Notes: a model not told the origin generated them from the sequence alone. A stretch of 8,163 bases of DNA from an uncultured Prevotella sp. (GCA_946055365.1 CAMGFM010000049.1:1-8163); one strand, 5' to 3'; numbered from the stretch's first letter, positions 1 to 6,086 are shown. A program made the numbers and translations.

Positions 1-35
1 TGCTTTTATGGGAACATTAAGATTATACACTAAAC

Positions 36-100
36 AGGCTCTTTCTATTTCCGAAAGCTATTTAATATAAAGAGCCTCTTTTGCAACCGTAAAGAGCCTC
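36..100. repeat. Short AAAGAGSCTCTTT repeat cluster
   Basis: Two copies of AAAGAGCCTC start at 69 and 91, exactly 22 bp apart. The first extends to AAAGAGCCTCTTT, a palindrome around one central C. A third, inverted copy (AGGCTCTTT) lies at 36-44. The cluster sits in AT-rich DNA just beyond the terminator of the leftward hydrolase gene. It matches the period and architecture of the arrays at 2204-2323, 5350-5450 and 7905-7984. I see no gene in 1-169. Confidence 0.6.
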
Positions 101-110
101 GTTATAATTG

Positions 111-148
111 AAAAGGAGGGTGTGCCAACACTGGCGCACCCTCCTTTT
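111..148 (-). terminator. Strong intrinsic terminator after the hydrolase gene
   Basis: Arms 111-126 and 133-148 pair over 16 bp with one G-T wobble, around a 6-base loop (127-132). The stem is GC-rich in the middle with four A on one side and four T on the other, so it can work in both directions. It lies about 20 bases past the hydrolase stop codon and would end that leftward transcript. It could equally serve a rightward gene located left of the window. Confidence 0.9.
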
Positions 149-169
149 GTATTATTAAAAACCTTATTG

Positions 170-1177
170 TCAGCGTGCGGTCTTCTTCTTGCCGTCCTCA
201 ATATACAACATGCCCTTGGCAGGCTTGTCTATCCTCATGCCCTGAATGTTGTAGCGTATGCCCGAAGTGGTGTCATCAGACACGACGGACGATATGCCGG
301 CCGGCACGTTTTCCTTCAGAAAGGCGAAAACTATGGGCATCACCTCGTCGTCATAGTCCTTGCCGCCCCCCATCATGCTGCCCATGCTGCCGAGGTTGGC
401 CTCATTAAACCCGTGGTTTGCTCCCTCTATCCTGTGCAGCACGGCATCGGGATAAAGCTCCACCGCCTTTTCTGAATTGGAGATAGGCACGATGATGTCG
501 CTCGTGCCGTGTACTATGCACACGGGATGCGGATAAGTGCCTATGTTGGCCCACACGTCATAGTCCTTTATGGCATTGATATAGGTCTCGCTCATGCTCA
601 TCATGCCGCCCATGCCGCTTGAGCCCCAGTCACCCATGGAGCCGAAATCGCCGAAACCCTCAAACATCTTCACCAGCTCGGGTATGTTGAATGCGGGATA
701 GAACAACACCATGGCATACACCTCGTCGGCCATCGTCTCTGCCAGCAATGCCGACACCAGACCGCCCTGACTGCTGCCGAGCAGCACCACCCTGTCTGCG
801 TCAACATAGTCAAGCTGCTTCACGTCGCTGATGACTGCCCTGAGATCGTCCATCTCAGTAAACACCGTCATGTCGTCTGTGCTGCCGTCGCTCTTGCTCT
901 CACTGCTGCCGCCGCAGAAATCAAAGCAATAGGCGGCATAGCCCTCCGCCGCAAGCCGCTCCGCATAGCCAGCCATTGCGGCATGGGTGAGCGAGCTGCT
1001 GTGGGACAGTATCACCACAGGCACCTTGCCTGCGCCCTCGGGGCGGTACATCACGCCGTAGATGTTCATGCCATCACGGTTGCACCACAATTCCTCACTG
1101 ATAACATCTGCCCCCGACACACATAATGACATCAAGAGCATAACACCTGAAAACAAAATTCTTCTCATTACATTCAT
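170..1177 (-). CDS. Secreted alpha/beta hydrolase with Prevotella-type C-terminal tail
   Basis: A 335-residue protein when started at the ATG at 1177. An ATG at 1207 is also open, but it would add ten residues ahead of the signal peptide and lies at the edge of a repeat array. Residues 1-23 (basic start, then hydrophobic ILFSGVMLLMSLCVSGA) look like a signal peptide. The body is an alpha/beta hydrolase of the dienelactone-hydrolase/esterase type: HSSS near residue 59, nucleophile Ser136 in GSSQGG, acid Asp227 in HGTSD, and His255 in GANHGF complete a plausible triad. Two Gly/Met/Ser-rich stretches, about 171-195 and 262-272, flank the acid and His strands and are unusual; they may form a flexible lid. 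The last ~30 residues (GIRYNIQGMRIDKPAKGML...) resemble the short tail with a basic end found on many secreted Prevotella proteins, related to type IX secretion sorting tails. Substrate unknown; an acyl ester or small peptide is possible. It is followed by its own terminator. Confidence 0.85.
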   Translation of the reverse strand: MNVMRRILFSGVMLLMSLCVSGADVISEELWCNRDGMNIYGVMYRPEGAGKVPVVILSHSSSLTHAAMAGYAERLAAEGYAAYCFDFCGGSSESKSDGSTDDMTVFTEMDDLRAVISDVKQLDYVDADRVVLLGSSQGGLVSALLAETMADEVYAMVLFYPAFNIPELVKMFEGFGDFGSMGDWGSSGMGGMMSMSETYINAIKDYDVWANIGTYPHPVCIVHGTSDIIVPISNSEKAVELYPDAVLHRIEGANHGFNEANLGSMGSMMGGGKDYDDEVMPIVFAFLKENVPAGISSVVSDDTTSGIRYNIQGMRIDKPAKGMLYIEDGKKKTAR

Positions 1178-1206
1178 ATTGACATCGTTTTTTATTAATA
1201 GCCACA

Positions 1207-1384
1207 TTAATCGGTGCGTCTGCCTTGTTAATTGGTGCGTCTGCCTTGTTCATTGGCGCGTCATGCTCTAAGAAGTCGGCGCATCATGCCACGTTCATTG
1301 GCGCATCATGCCTAAGAAATCGGCACATCAAGCCATGTTAATCGGCGCATCATGCCATAAGAAATAGGCGCATCATGCCATAAA
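1207..1384. repeat. Degenerate 21-23 bp tandem array, GCATCATGC core
   Basis: About eight units fill the gap between the hydrolase and the next leftward gene. The first two (1207-1227 and 1228-1248) are 21 bp and nearly identical. From 1249 the units alternate between a longer and a shorter form, giving a ~44-45 bp dimer (1249-1293, 1294-1337, 1338-1384). The core is YGGCGCATCATGCC, containing GCAT-C-ATGC, a palindrome around a single base. The core differs from the AAAGWGSCWCTTT arrays elsewhere in the window, but period and symmetry are alike. No convincing reading frame or promoter was seen in 1178-1429. Confidence 0.85.
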
Positions 1385-1429
1385 ACCTCAGTTTATCCTG
1401 TCAGAAACCTATCCTTTTATACTATGTTC

Positions 1430-2104
1430 TCAGTCAAACATCACCCTCGGGTTCATCGTCTTGGGACTTCTCCACTCCACGCCAAGATGTTTAAGTGCCT
1501 CTCTCAGCTCATGCCAGTAGGCATAGCAGAAGCCCATGCCGCGCGGCGTGTCCTCAAGGCGTGAGAGGGCGTTGCGCATGGCCTCGTCTATCACCTCCTC
1601 CCACTTCTCTGTCCACTCCACGGGGTCTTTCTTGAGATGTCCCTCGTCTTTGATGGAGTCAAACTCTCCCCTTTCGGCGAAAGATATATTAGATGAAATC
1701 CTTGAGATGTCCCTGCGCACATCCTCCGAAGCCCCCAGCTCATGTCCCGTCTGCGCCTCTATGCGGTGCAGCACGGTCTGAAAGAGCCTCAAAACCCGCA
1801 GACGCAGGCGCGGATGGTCGTAGACAGTCTCAGAGAGACGGCGCATGACGTTGTAGAGAGCGTTAATCTTGTGGTCAAATCCCTCAAGCCACGAGGCATA
1901 GTGCAGGCATGTCCTTGCCATGTCTGCCACTTCCCACAGACGATCCTGCTCTCTGAGACACTTCTCTGCCACAAGCACGCATCCGCAGCAAATATCCTCG
2001 TAAGTGTCAAGGCTCTTGCCGTCAGAAGCAAGTGGCTTGCCCTCCACCTCGGCGAGTGCCTGCATCAGCAGGCTGCGGTAGTCTTTTTCATTATTGTCTG
2101 TCAT
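1430..2104 (-). CDS. Hypothetical protein with conserved-looking C-terminal motif
   Basis: I do not recognise a characterised family. The start chosen is the ATG at 2104 (224 residues); a GTG two codons upstream at 2110 is the alternative. There is no signal peptide or membrane segment, so it is probably cytoplasmic. It is charged and mostly helical in character, with Leu/Arg-rich stretches around residues 88-116 and a CCGC cluster at 39-42. The last 36 residues hold an aromatic motif, GMGFCYAYWHELR followed by VEWRSPKTMNPRVMFD. From memory, similar endings (a YW pair, then EW+SP..MNP.V.FD) occur on uncharacterised Bacteroidales proteins, which suggests a real conserved domain. It lies 259 bases after the PfkB kinase, separated from it by a repeat array, so co-transcription is uncertain. 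Coding is supported by length, full use of the frame and this motif. Confidence 0.75.
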   Translation of the reverse strand: MTDNNEKDYRSLLMQALAEVEGKPLASDGKSLDTYEDICCGCVLVAEKCLREQDRLWEVADMARTCLHYASWLEGFDHKINALYNVMRRLSETVYDHPRLRLRVLRLFQTVLHRIEAQTGHELGASEDVRRDISRISSNISFAERGEFDSIKDEGHLKKDPVEWTEKWEEVIDEAMRNALSRLEDTPRGMGFCYAYWHELREALKHLGVEWRSPKTMNPRVMFD

Positions 2105-2203
2105 AATCACAAGTTTTTAGTCATTTCATACTATTCAAACGGGAACACAGCGTGTCCTGTCTGGGCAGCTCTCCTCGCCCTCGGTACAGCCCGTCATTTC
2201 CAC

Positions 2204-2323
2204 GGCACTTTATTCTGTCAAAAAGTGGCACTTTTCTTATCAAAAAAAGCCACTTTTCACGCACAAAAGAGGCACTTTTCATGCACTGAAGAGGCACTTT
2301 CCTTATCAAGAAAAAGCCACTTT
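2204..2323. repeat. Six-unit AAAGTGGCACTTT array, 22-23 bp period
   Basis: The core GGCACTTT/GCCACTTT occurs at 2204, 2227, 2249, 2271, 2293 and 2316, so the spacings are 23, 22, 22, 22 and 23. The second unit, 2221-2235, is AAAAGTGGCACTTTT, a 15-base palindrome around one G. Others are half-degenerate (AAAAAGCCACTTTTC, AAAAGAGGCACTTTTC). Linkers also repeat, for example CTTATCAA at two places. It lies between the PfkB stop and the start of the 224-residue protein. Each palindrome could fold into a small hairpin followed by T residues on either strand. Confidence 0.9.
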
Positions 2324-2363
2324 ACCCAGCCCATAACGACCGTTCTCTCACCTCAGATGCCGC

Positions 2364-3275
2364 CTATCCGCACACATACTCCCTGACCATAATCTTGGGA
2401 GTCTGCCTCATGACCTCCCTCACGTCGTCCACACTGCGGTTGAACGGCCCGTTGTGTTCGAGCTTGAGCGTACACATGGCGGCGGCAAAGCGTCCGCTCT
2501 GCTCCACGTCCATGCCCTGAATACGGCACCACAGATAGCCTGCGCTGTAAGTGTCGCCGCAGCCTGTGGCATCGACGATGTCACACGGCTCATAGGCAGG
2601 TATCTCATAGAACTTGCCGTCAACGAGTATTATAGAACCATAGCTGCCGAGCGTCACGCACACCTCTCTGACACCCCACTCGGCAAGCCGCGCGGCCGCC
2701 TCACGCGGGTCGGCAAGGCCGGTGATGACCTCCATCTCGCGCTCGTTGACCTTTATATAATCAGTGCATGCAAGTATCTCACGCTTGTCCTCCCAATCCA
2801 CCGCATAGACATGCCTGTCGCACACGTCACGTAGATAGCCCTGCGCGTCAATGGAGATGCGGCCCTTGGTGGAGAGATACTTCACAAGCTCGGGAGAGAA
2901 GTCGTCGCTGAGCAGCGAGCCGAGATGAAACACCCGCGCCTGCACCTGGCTCATCTCCTCCACGGTGAAAGGGTCGGCACGCTCCAGTACCCTCTGCTGG
3001 CGTTCATTCTGGTTGTCGCCATACTTGTTTTCGAAGAACACCGTGTGGCGGCTCGGGTGCGCCAGCACCTCAATGCCAGCCTTGCGCATGTTGTCCACAG
3101 TGTTCATTTCTGTCTCTCCGAGCTTGGTAACGAGCAGAAACGACACGTCATCGGGCAAATGACTGAAGGCATAAGAGAAATAAAACGAGGTGCCGCCTGC
3201 CATATATACAGTGCCACGCGGCGTTATGATCTTGTCTTTGGTTATGTGCCCCACACAGCAAATGTCTTTCATCAT
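2364..3275 (-). CDS. PfkB-family carbohydrate kinase
   Basis: A ribokinase/PfkB-fold kinase that would transfer phosphate from ATP to a sugar or related alcohol in the cytoplasm. The start is taken at the ATG at 3275 (303 residues); TTG at 3278 and ATG at 3272 are alternatives. Visible family marks, numbered from 3275: an early beta strand ICCVGHITKD; the substrate-side Gly-Gly pair in YMAGGTSF (27-28); the NxxE motif in KVNERE (Asn177, Glu180), which helps bind Mg and phosphate; and the second PfkB signature DATGCGDTYSAGYL (235-248), with catalytic base Asp241 and the anion-hole glycines. Length is normal for the family. The substrate cannot be read from sequence: there is no neighbouring sugar transporter or isomerase, and ribose, fructose-type sugars, inositol or a nucleoside are all possible. 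It has its own promoter at 3388-3419, so it is likely transcribed independently of the pseudouridine synthase upstream. Confidence 0.92.
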   Translation of the reverse strand: MMKDICCVGHITKDKIITPRGTVYMAGGTSFYFSYAFSHLPDDVSFLLVTKLGETEMNTVDNMRKAGIEVLAHPSRHTVFFENKYGDNQNERQQRVLERADPFTVEEMSQVQARVFHLGSLLSDDFSPELVKYLSTKGRISIDAQGYLRDVCDRHVYAVDWEDKREILACTDYIKVNEREMEVITGLADPREAAARLAEWGVREVCVTLGSYGSIILVDGKFYEIPAYEPCDIVDATGCGDTYSAGYLWCRIQGMDVEQSGRFAAAMCTLKLEHNGPFNRSVDDVREVMRQTPKIMVREYVCG

Positions 3276-3278
3276 CAA

Positions 3279-3325
3279 CCTTTATTGTTGTTTTTTGTTC
3301 CTATTCTTGTTTTTTATCTTATTCT
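3279..3325. repeat. Short A-rich direct repeats in the kinase leader
   Basis: Read on the minus strand, AGAATAAGATAAAAAACA is followed by AGAATAGGAACAAAAAACA and a partial ACAATAAAGG, a period of 18-19 bases ending just before the PfkB start codon. This gives an A-rich, unstructured leader of the type that promotes translation initiation in Bacteroidetes. It is weaker than the other arrays and has a different period. Confidence 0.45.
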
Positions 3326-3387
3326 AATGCGCCTTTTCTATTCAGGCAAGCGCGGCCGCCGCAACAGCGAAATCACAGCAGCTCATG

Positions 3388-3419
3388 CAAAAGTAATGCA
3401 AATTCGGTGACGGTGCAAA
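3388..3419 (-). promoter_or_regulatory. Bacteroidetes-type promoter for the PfkB kinase
   Basis: On the minus strand TTTG (3416-3419) is followed after exactly 20 bases by TACTTTTG (3388-3395), matching the Bacteroides primary sigma consensus TTTG-N19/20-TAnnTTTG. Transcription would start near 3381, giving a leader of roughly 105 bases before the ATG at 3275. It lies in the gap after the pseudouridine synthase stop codon. Confidence 0.8.
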
Positions 3420-3506
3420 GGTTTTTGCGGATATTTTGCGCCTGCCCGCCATCTGTCACACGCACGCCCATGCCCGTGGACCTGCACGCATGACCGCCCG
3501 GCCGTC

Positions 3507-3528
3507 GCCTCACGACTCGCCGTGAGGC
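3507..3528 (-). other. Hairpin spanning the pseudouridine synthase stop codon
   Basis: GCCTCACG (3507-3514) and CGTGAGGC (3521-3528) pair perfectly over 8 bp around a 6-base loop, and the stop codon (3510-3512) is inside the stem. No run of T follows in the direction of transcription, so it is not a typical intrinsic terminator. It could stabilise the 3' end or be coincidental. Confidence 0.4.
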
Positions 3529-5207
3529 ACGTAGCTGTCGAAGAGAGAGCCAGTGCGGAATGTCATAAGCCTGCCGTCGGCAGGATGACGCAGCGTCAAC
3601 TGCACGGCATTGAGCCACATGCGCCTGTCTCTCACGCCATAGAGAGGGTCGCCGAGTATTGCGCACGACAGCCCGAGGCGGTGTGCGCAATGCACGCGCA
3701 ACTGATGCGTGCGCCCAGTGAGGGGATAGAGACGCACAAAGGTCCTGCCCTGCCGCGAGGACAATATGTGGTAGACCGTGCGTGCCTCCTTGCCGCCTGC
3801 CATGTCCACACGCTGTCGCGGACGGTCGGCCTCATCGGGGGCGAGAGGCAGCGAGATGCAGCCGTCGGGCTCACAACTGACAGTGCCGTCAAGCACCGCC
3901 TCATAGCATTTGCTCACCTCACGGTTGAGAAACTGCCGTTGCAGCCTGTGATATGCCTCCTCCGTGCGCGCCACAACCATCAGTCCGCTGGTGTCCATGT
4001 CGAGCCGATGCACAATGACGGGGAACTTCACGGGCGCGACAAGCCCCCACCGCTCTCTCACCAGCTGCTCCACGCTGCACCGCGAGGCTTCCTTGCCAGG
4101 CACGCTCAACATGCCGTGCGGCTTGTCCACCACCGCCATCCACTCGTCTTCATATACATAGCGCAGAGAGCCCCCCGCGGTGTCAGCGGCAAGCGGATCG
4201 GGGTCGACGGCAAGCCCCTGGAGCATGAACGTGAGTATGGGCAGACACTTGGAGCGGCACGCAGGATAGTAGCGGCCATGCACACGCAGCTCTGACGACT
4301 CACTGCCGCCCCACCAGAACTCGGCCATGCACAGTGGGCGCAGCCCATGGCTATAGGCACACTGCAACAATTTGGGCGCGCAACAGTCGCCGCTGCCTGC
4401 CGGAGGCACTCCACTGCGGGTGTCACGGAATATCTGGCAAAGGTCGCTCTCCTCTCCCCTCGCATTGAGCATCACATAACGGCTGAAAAGCCACTGTTGC
4501 AGGGCATCGCTCATGGCCTTGCGCCTCTGCCTGAGCTGTTGCAGGCGCGCGTCGAGACTGGCCTTGCGCTCCTCAAGCTCGCTGCAGGCGGCGGCACAGC
4601 GTCTCCTCACCCTCGCAAGCTCCGCCTTGAGATACTGCGACTCCCTTGTCATCTGCGCCGTCTCCTCGTCTGACAGCGGCACACCCGTCTCCCGCCTGCG
4701 GTCACGCCTCGCCTTGGCCTGCGCCATGCGCTGTCTTGCCATGTCCACGGCGGCCTGCGACTCTGCCCTTGCCGCCTCTATGTCGGCGTTGAGCCTGCGG
4801 CTGTCCTCGCTTTCTTCCAACGCCCTTATCTCGGCATTGAGCGCGGAGATGCGTGCCTCCTCACGTTTGAAATGTCCGTCGGGCTGTTGCGCGTCATAAA
4901 CGGGCGGCACAAAATAGGGCCAGTCATTGCGCCCGGCGAGCAGTCCCGAGTAGGCGGCAAGAAAGGCCATGCCTTCATGCGTCTCCACCACCAACACTCC
5001 AAACATCTTGCCTCTCTCGATGTCGTCTCTCCACTCTGCCGACCGGGCGATGTGCCTCTGCACCTCACGGGCCGCCGCAACACACAGGGGGTGAGGCTCG
5101 TAACAAAACGGATAGGTGAAGCGAGGGGGCGGAGCAACGCCTGCCACCAGCGGATGCAGGGGCGGCAGACTCACAGGGGCGGCTATATGTAGTGATGTAG
5201 TGTTCAT
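3510..5207 (-). CDS. RluA-family RNA pseudouridine synthase with long N-terminal extension
   Basis: A 565-residue protein from the ATG at 5207; an ATG at 5228 would add seven residues. The C-terminal ~220 residues are an RluA/RluD-type synthase that isomerises uridine to pseudouridine in rRNA or tRNA. They show the entry strand YEDEWMAVVDKPHGMLSVPG, the signature HRLDMDTSGLMVVART with catalytic Asp403, a later LTGRTHQLRVH segment and GDPLYG. Ahead of this lie: an N-terminal region with FTYPFCYEPHPLC (about 31-43); a long Arg/Glu/Ala-rich coiled coil (about 112-238); and a Cys-rich segment with GDCCAPKLL (273-281) and YYPACRSKC (313-321). Classical RluA and RluD are about 220-330 residues, so roughly 340 residues are extra. 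From memory, long members of this kind exist in other Bacteroidetes and in Vibrio. The extension could bind RNA, hold a metal through its Cys, or mediate dimerisation; the target base is unknown. No S4 domain is evident. Confidence 0.9.
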   Translation of the reverse strand: MNTTSLHIAAPVSLPPLHPLVAGVAPPPRFTYPFCYEPHPLCVAAAREVQRHIARSAEWRDDIERGKMFGVLVVETHEGMAFLAAYSGLLAGRNDWPYFVPPVYDAQQPDGHFKREEARISALNAEIRALEESEDSRRLNADIEAARAESQAAVDMARQRMAQAKARRDRRRETGVPLSDEETAQMTRESQYLKAELARVRRRCAAACSELEERKASLDARLQQLRQRRKAMSDALQQWLFSRYVMLNARGEESDLCQIFRDTRSGVPPAGSGDCCAPKLLQCAYSHGLRPLCMAEFWWGGSESSELRVHGRYYPACRSKCLPILTFMLQGLAVDPDPLAADTAGGSLRYVYEDEWMAVVDKPHGMLSVPGKEASRCSVEQLVRERWGLVAPVKFPVIVHRLDMDTSGLMVVARTEEAYHRLQRQFLNREVSKCYEAVLDGTVSCEPDGCISLPLAPDEADRPRQRVDMAGGKEARTVYHILSSRQGRTFVRLYPLTGRTHQLRVHCAHRLGLSCAILGDPLYGVRDRRMWLNAVQLTLRHPADGRLMTFRTGSLFDSYVPHGES

Positions 5208-5349
5208 GTTATTAAAAGAAATTATCATTTGCCCGACATACCAAAATCACTTGCACGACACACCGAGTGACCCACAGGCTGCACAACACGGCCGTCGGCT
5301 CACAATGCAGGCACAATAACAGCCCACACTAACGGCGGCACATCGCGGC

Positions 5350-5450
5350 AAGTGACACCTTACGACAGCCAAGTGCCACTTTTCTGATGCCAAGTGCCAC
5401 TTCTCTAATGCCAAGTGCCACTTTGCGTTTGCCAAAGTGCCTCTTTTGGC
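5350..5450. repeat. Five-unit AAGTGCCACTT array, 21-22 bp period
   Basis: AAGTG(A/C)C units start at 5350, 5371, 5392, 5413 and 5435, spacings 21, 21, 21 and 22. Three central units are CCAAGTGCCACTT plus a short linker, and AAGTGCCACTT is palindromic around its central base. Because 21 is a multiple of three, the minus strand reads as a heptapeptide repeat (KWHLA...), which I regard as accidental. It lies in the leader of the pseudouridine synthase. No clear promoter was found in 5208-5349. Confidence 0.88.
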
Positions 5451-5497
5451 GTGAGGACGGTGGCGTGTCATTGAGTTATTTTTGTCTTTGTCAAATT

Positions 5498-5642
5498 ATG
5501 ACGGTTATCATTGTAACGTTGTCATCATGGTGTAATTGGTCGTAATCTACGACTTTCGACCTTAAAGGGTCTTATTAGACCATAAATAAGGTCGTAATTC
5601 ATAAATCAGGTCATATTACGACCTTATTATCCACTTTCGACC
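5498..5642. repeat. AT-rich cluster of GGTC/GACC half-sites and hairpins
   Basis: GGTC or GACC (or GAC) half-sites occur near 5538, 5551, 5558, 5568, 5578, 5590, 5609, 5620 and 5639. Many are spaced 10-12 or 19 bp, roughly whole helical turns. The clearest structure is a perfect 14-bp inverted repeat, AATAAGGTCGTAAT (5585-5598) with ATTACGACCTTATT (5615-5628). Smaller ones are GTCGTA-ATC-TACGAC (5539-5553), GGTC-TTATTA-GACC (5568-5581) and an imperfect hairpin at 5498-5525 (ATGAC...GTCAT). The right arm overlaps the stop codon of the gene remnant at 5616-5759, so the large hairpin may be the old terminator of that gene. An operator array is the alternative. Confidence 0.6.
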
Positions 5643-5759
5643 TTTGGTTGTGATTAATTTATTTTCATCCATCTCAACAAGCAATTTGCCCACCATACGC
5701 AGTTTTTGCTCTTCCGTTTTGTTGGAAGGCAATACATCTTTCAAGTATTCATTTTTGCA
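5616..5759 (-). pseudogene. Broken 3' end of a winged-helix-like protein gene
   Basis: Between stop codons the minus strand reads 47 residues with no plausible start at the beginning. They include EYLKDVLPSNKTEEQKLRMV, then GKLLVEMDENKLI and TTKGRKWIIRS before the stop. The pattern (EEQKLR.VG.LL..M...KLI..KGRKW) resembles the C-terminal winged-helix end of Bacteroidetes ATP-binding proteins of the AlbA_2/divergent-AAA type. That assignment is from memory and moderate. An in-frame TAA immediately upstream, the lack of a recognisable continuation in other frames, and low GC compared with the flanking genes all suggest a decayed, possibly acquired gene. An internal ATG could still make a 26-residue peptide. 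Confidence 0.5.
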
Positions 5760-5800
5760 TTATATGCTGTCACCGAGGGGAAGTATCGTTTTTGAGTGTG

Positions 5801-5832
5801 TAAAGTTAGTGCAAACTGAGTGAAAACACAAA
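5801..5832 (-). promoter_or_regulatory. Leftward promoter-like site, mirror of the pyrE promoter
   Basis: On the minus strand TTTG (5829-5832) is followed after 20 bases by TAACTTTA (5801-5808), one mismatch from the TAnnTTTG consensus. It forms the left arm of the 142-bp palindrome and faces away from pyrE. It would transcribe the gene remnant and then, after almost 600 bases, the pseudouridine synthase. It may be the original promoter of the broken gene. Confidence 0.5.
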
Positions 5833-5943
5833 ATAAGCTCGCTTTTTTTATTTGTCAGGCACATACTATGAGACACCCAAAATGCGCTCAACAACAAAAA
5901 CAGGCGAGCTTATTTTGTATTGTCTTCAATTTGCACTAACTTT
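5802..5943. repeat. 142-bp imperfect palindrome between divergent promoters
   Basis: The left arm (from 5802) starts AAAGTTAGTGCAAA and ends AAAATAAGCTCGC (5830-5842). The right arm starts GCGAGCTTATTTT (5904-5916) and ends TTTGCACTAACTTT (5930-5943). The inner 13 bp and outer 14 bp match perfectly; the stretch between has a few substitutions and one indel. The 61-base centre (5843-5903) has a T run on the left and an A-rich run on the right, continuing the symmetry loosely. Each arm carries a promoter pointing outward. No target-site duplication is obvious at the ends. Confidence 0.85.
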
Positions 5944-5944
5944 G
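5914..5944 (+). promoter_or_regulatory. Promoter of the pyrE operon
   Basis: TTTG (5914-5917), a 19-base spacer, then TAACTTTG (5937-5944), a full match to the Bacteroidetes primary promoter consensus. Transcription should begin near 5951, giving a leader of about 145 bases before the pyrE ATG. The promoter is embedded in the right arm of the palindrome, so a protein binding that arm would control pyrE. Confidence 0.82.
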
Positions 5945-6025
5945 CATAAGTCAGGCGGCAGCCTTATGGCATGTCAGGCGCATCCTGCCTGCAACGCGCC
6001 CTGCGACCGCGCTGTCCATATCATC

Positions 6026-6086
6026 ATTATCACATAAGAAAATTATCATTATCACACAAGAAAATTCATAATTATCACATAAAAAG
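6026..6086 (+). repeat. Three direct repeats in the pyrE leader, 22-23 bp period
   Basis: ATTATCACATAAGAAAATT (6026-6044), ATTATCACACAAGAAAATT (6048-6066) and a shortened ATTATCACATAAAAAG (6071-6086) begin 22 and 23 bp apart and end ten bases before the pyrE start codon. The first two differ at one base. They are AT-rich and not palindromic, so an RNA- or DNA-binding site array, or a leader that stays unstructured for translation, is possible. They share the period of the other intergenic arrays but not the sequence. Confidence 0.8.

Noticed and set aside
1207..1384. CRISPR array
   Set aside because: Units are contiguous and diverged, without constant repeats separated by unique ~30-base spacers, and no cas gene is nearby.
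2121..2386. Open frames across the 2204-2323 array on both strands
   Set aside because: They only translate the repeat units and overlap the start or end of real genes.
3522..4295. 257-codon plus-strand frame opposite the pseudouridine synthase
   Set aside because: Antisense to a gene with clear catalytic motifs; it results from GC-rich codon use and shows no domain.
5247..5471. Minus-strand frame encoding a heptad-like KWHLA repeat peptide
   Set aside because: It is the 21-bp DNA array read in frame (21 is divisible by three); the rest of the frame is low-complexity and Cys-rich without protein character.
5477..5484. TATTTTTG as a promoter -7 box on the plus strand
   Set aside because: The nearest upstream TTTG is 28 bases away rather than 19-20, and no gene follows at a sensible distance.
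5802..5943. Insertion sequence ends
   Set aside because: There is no transposase between or beside the arms and no visible target duplication; only a small non-autonomous element remains possible.
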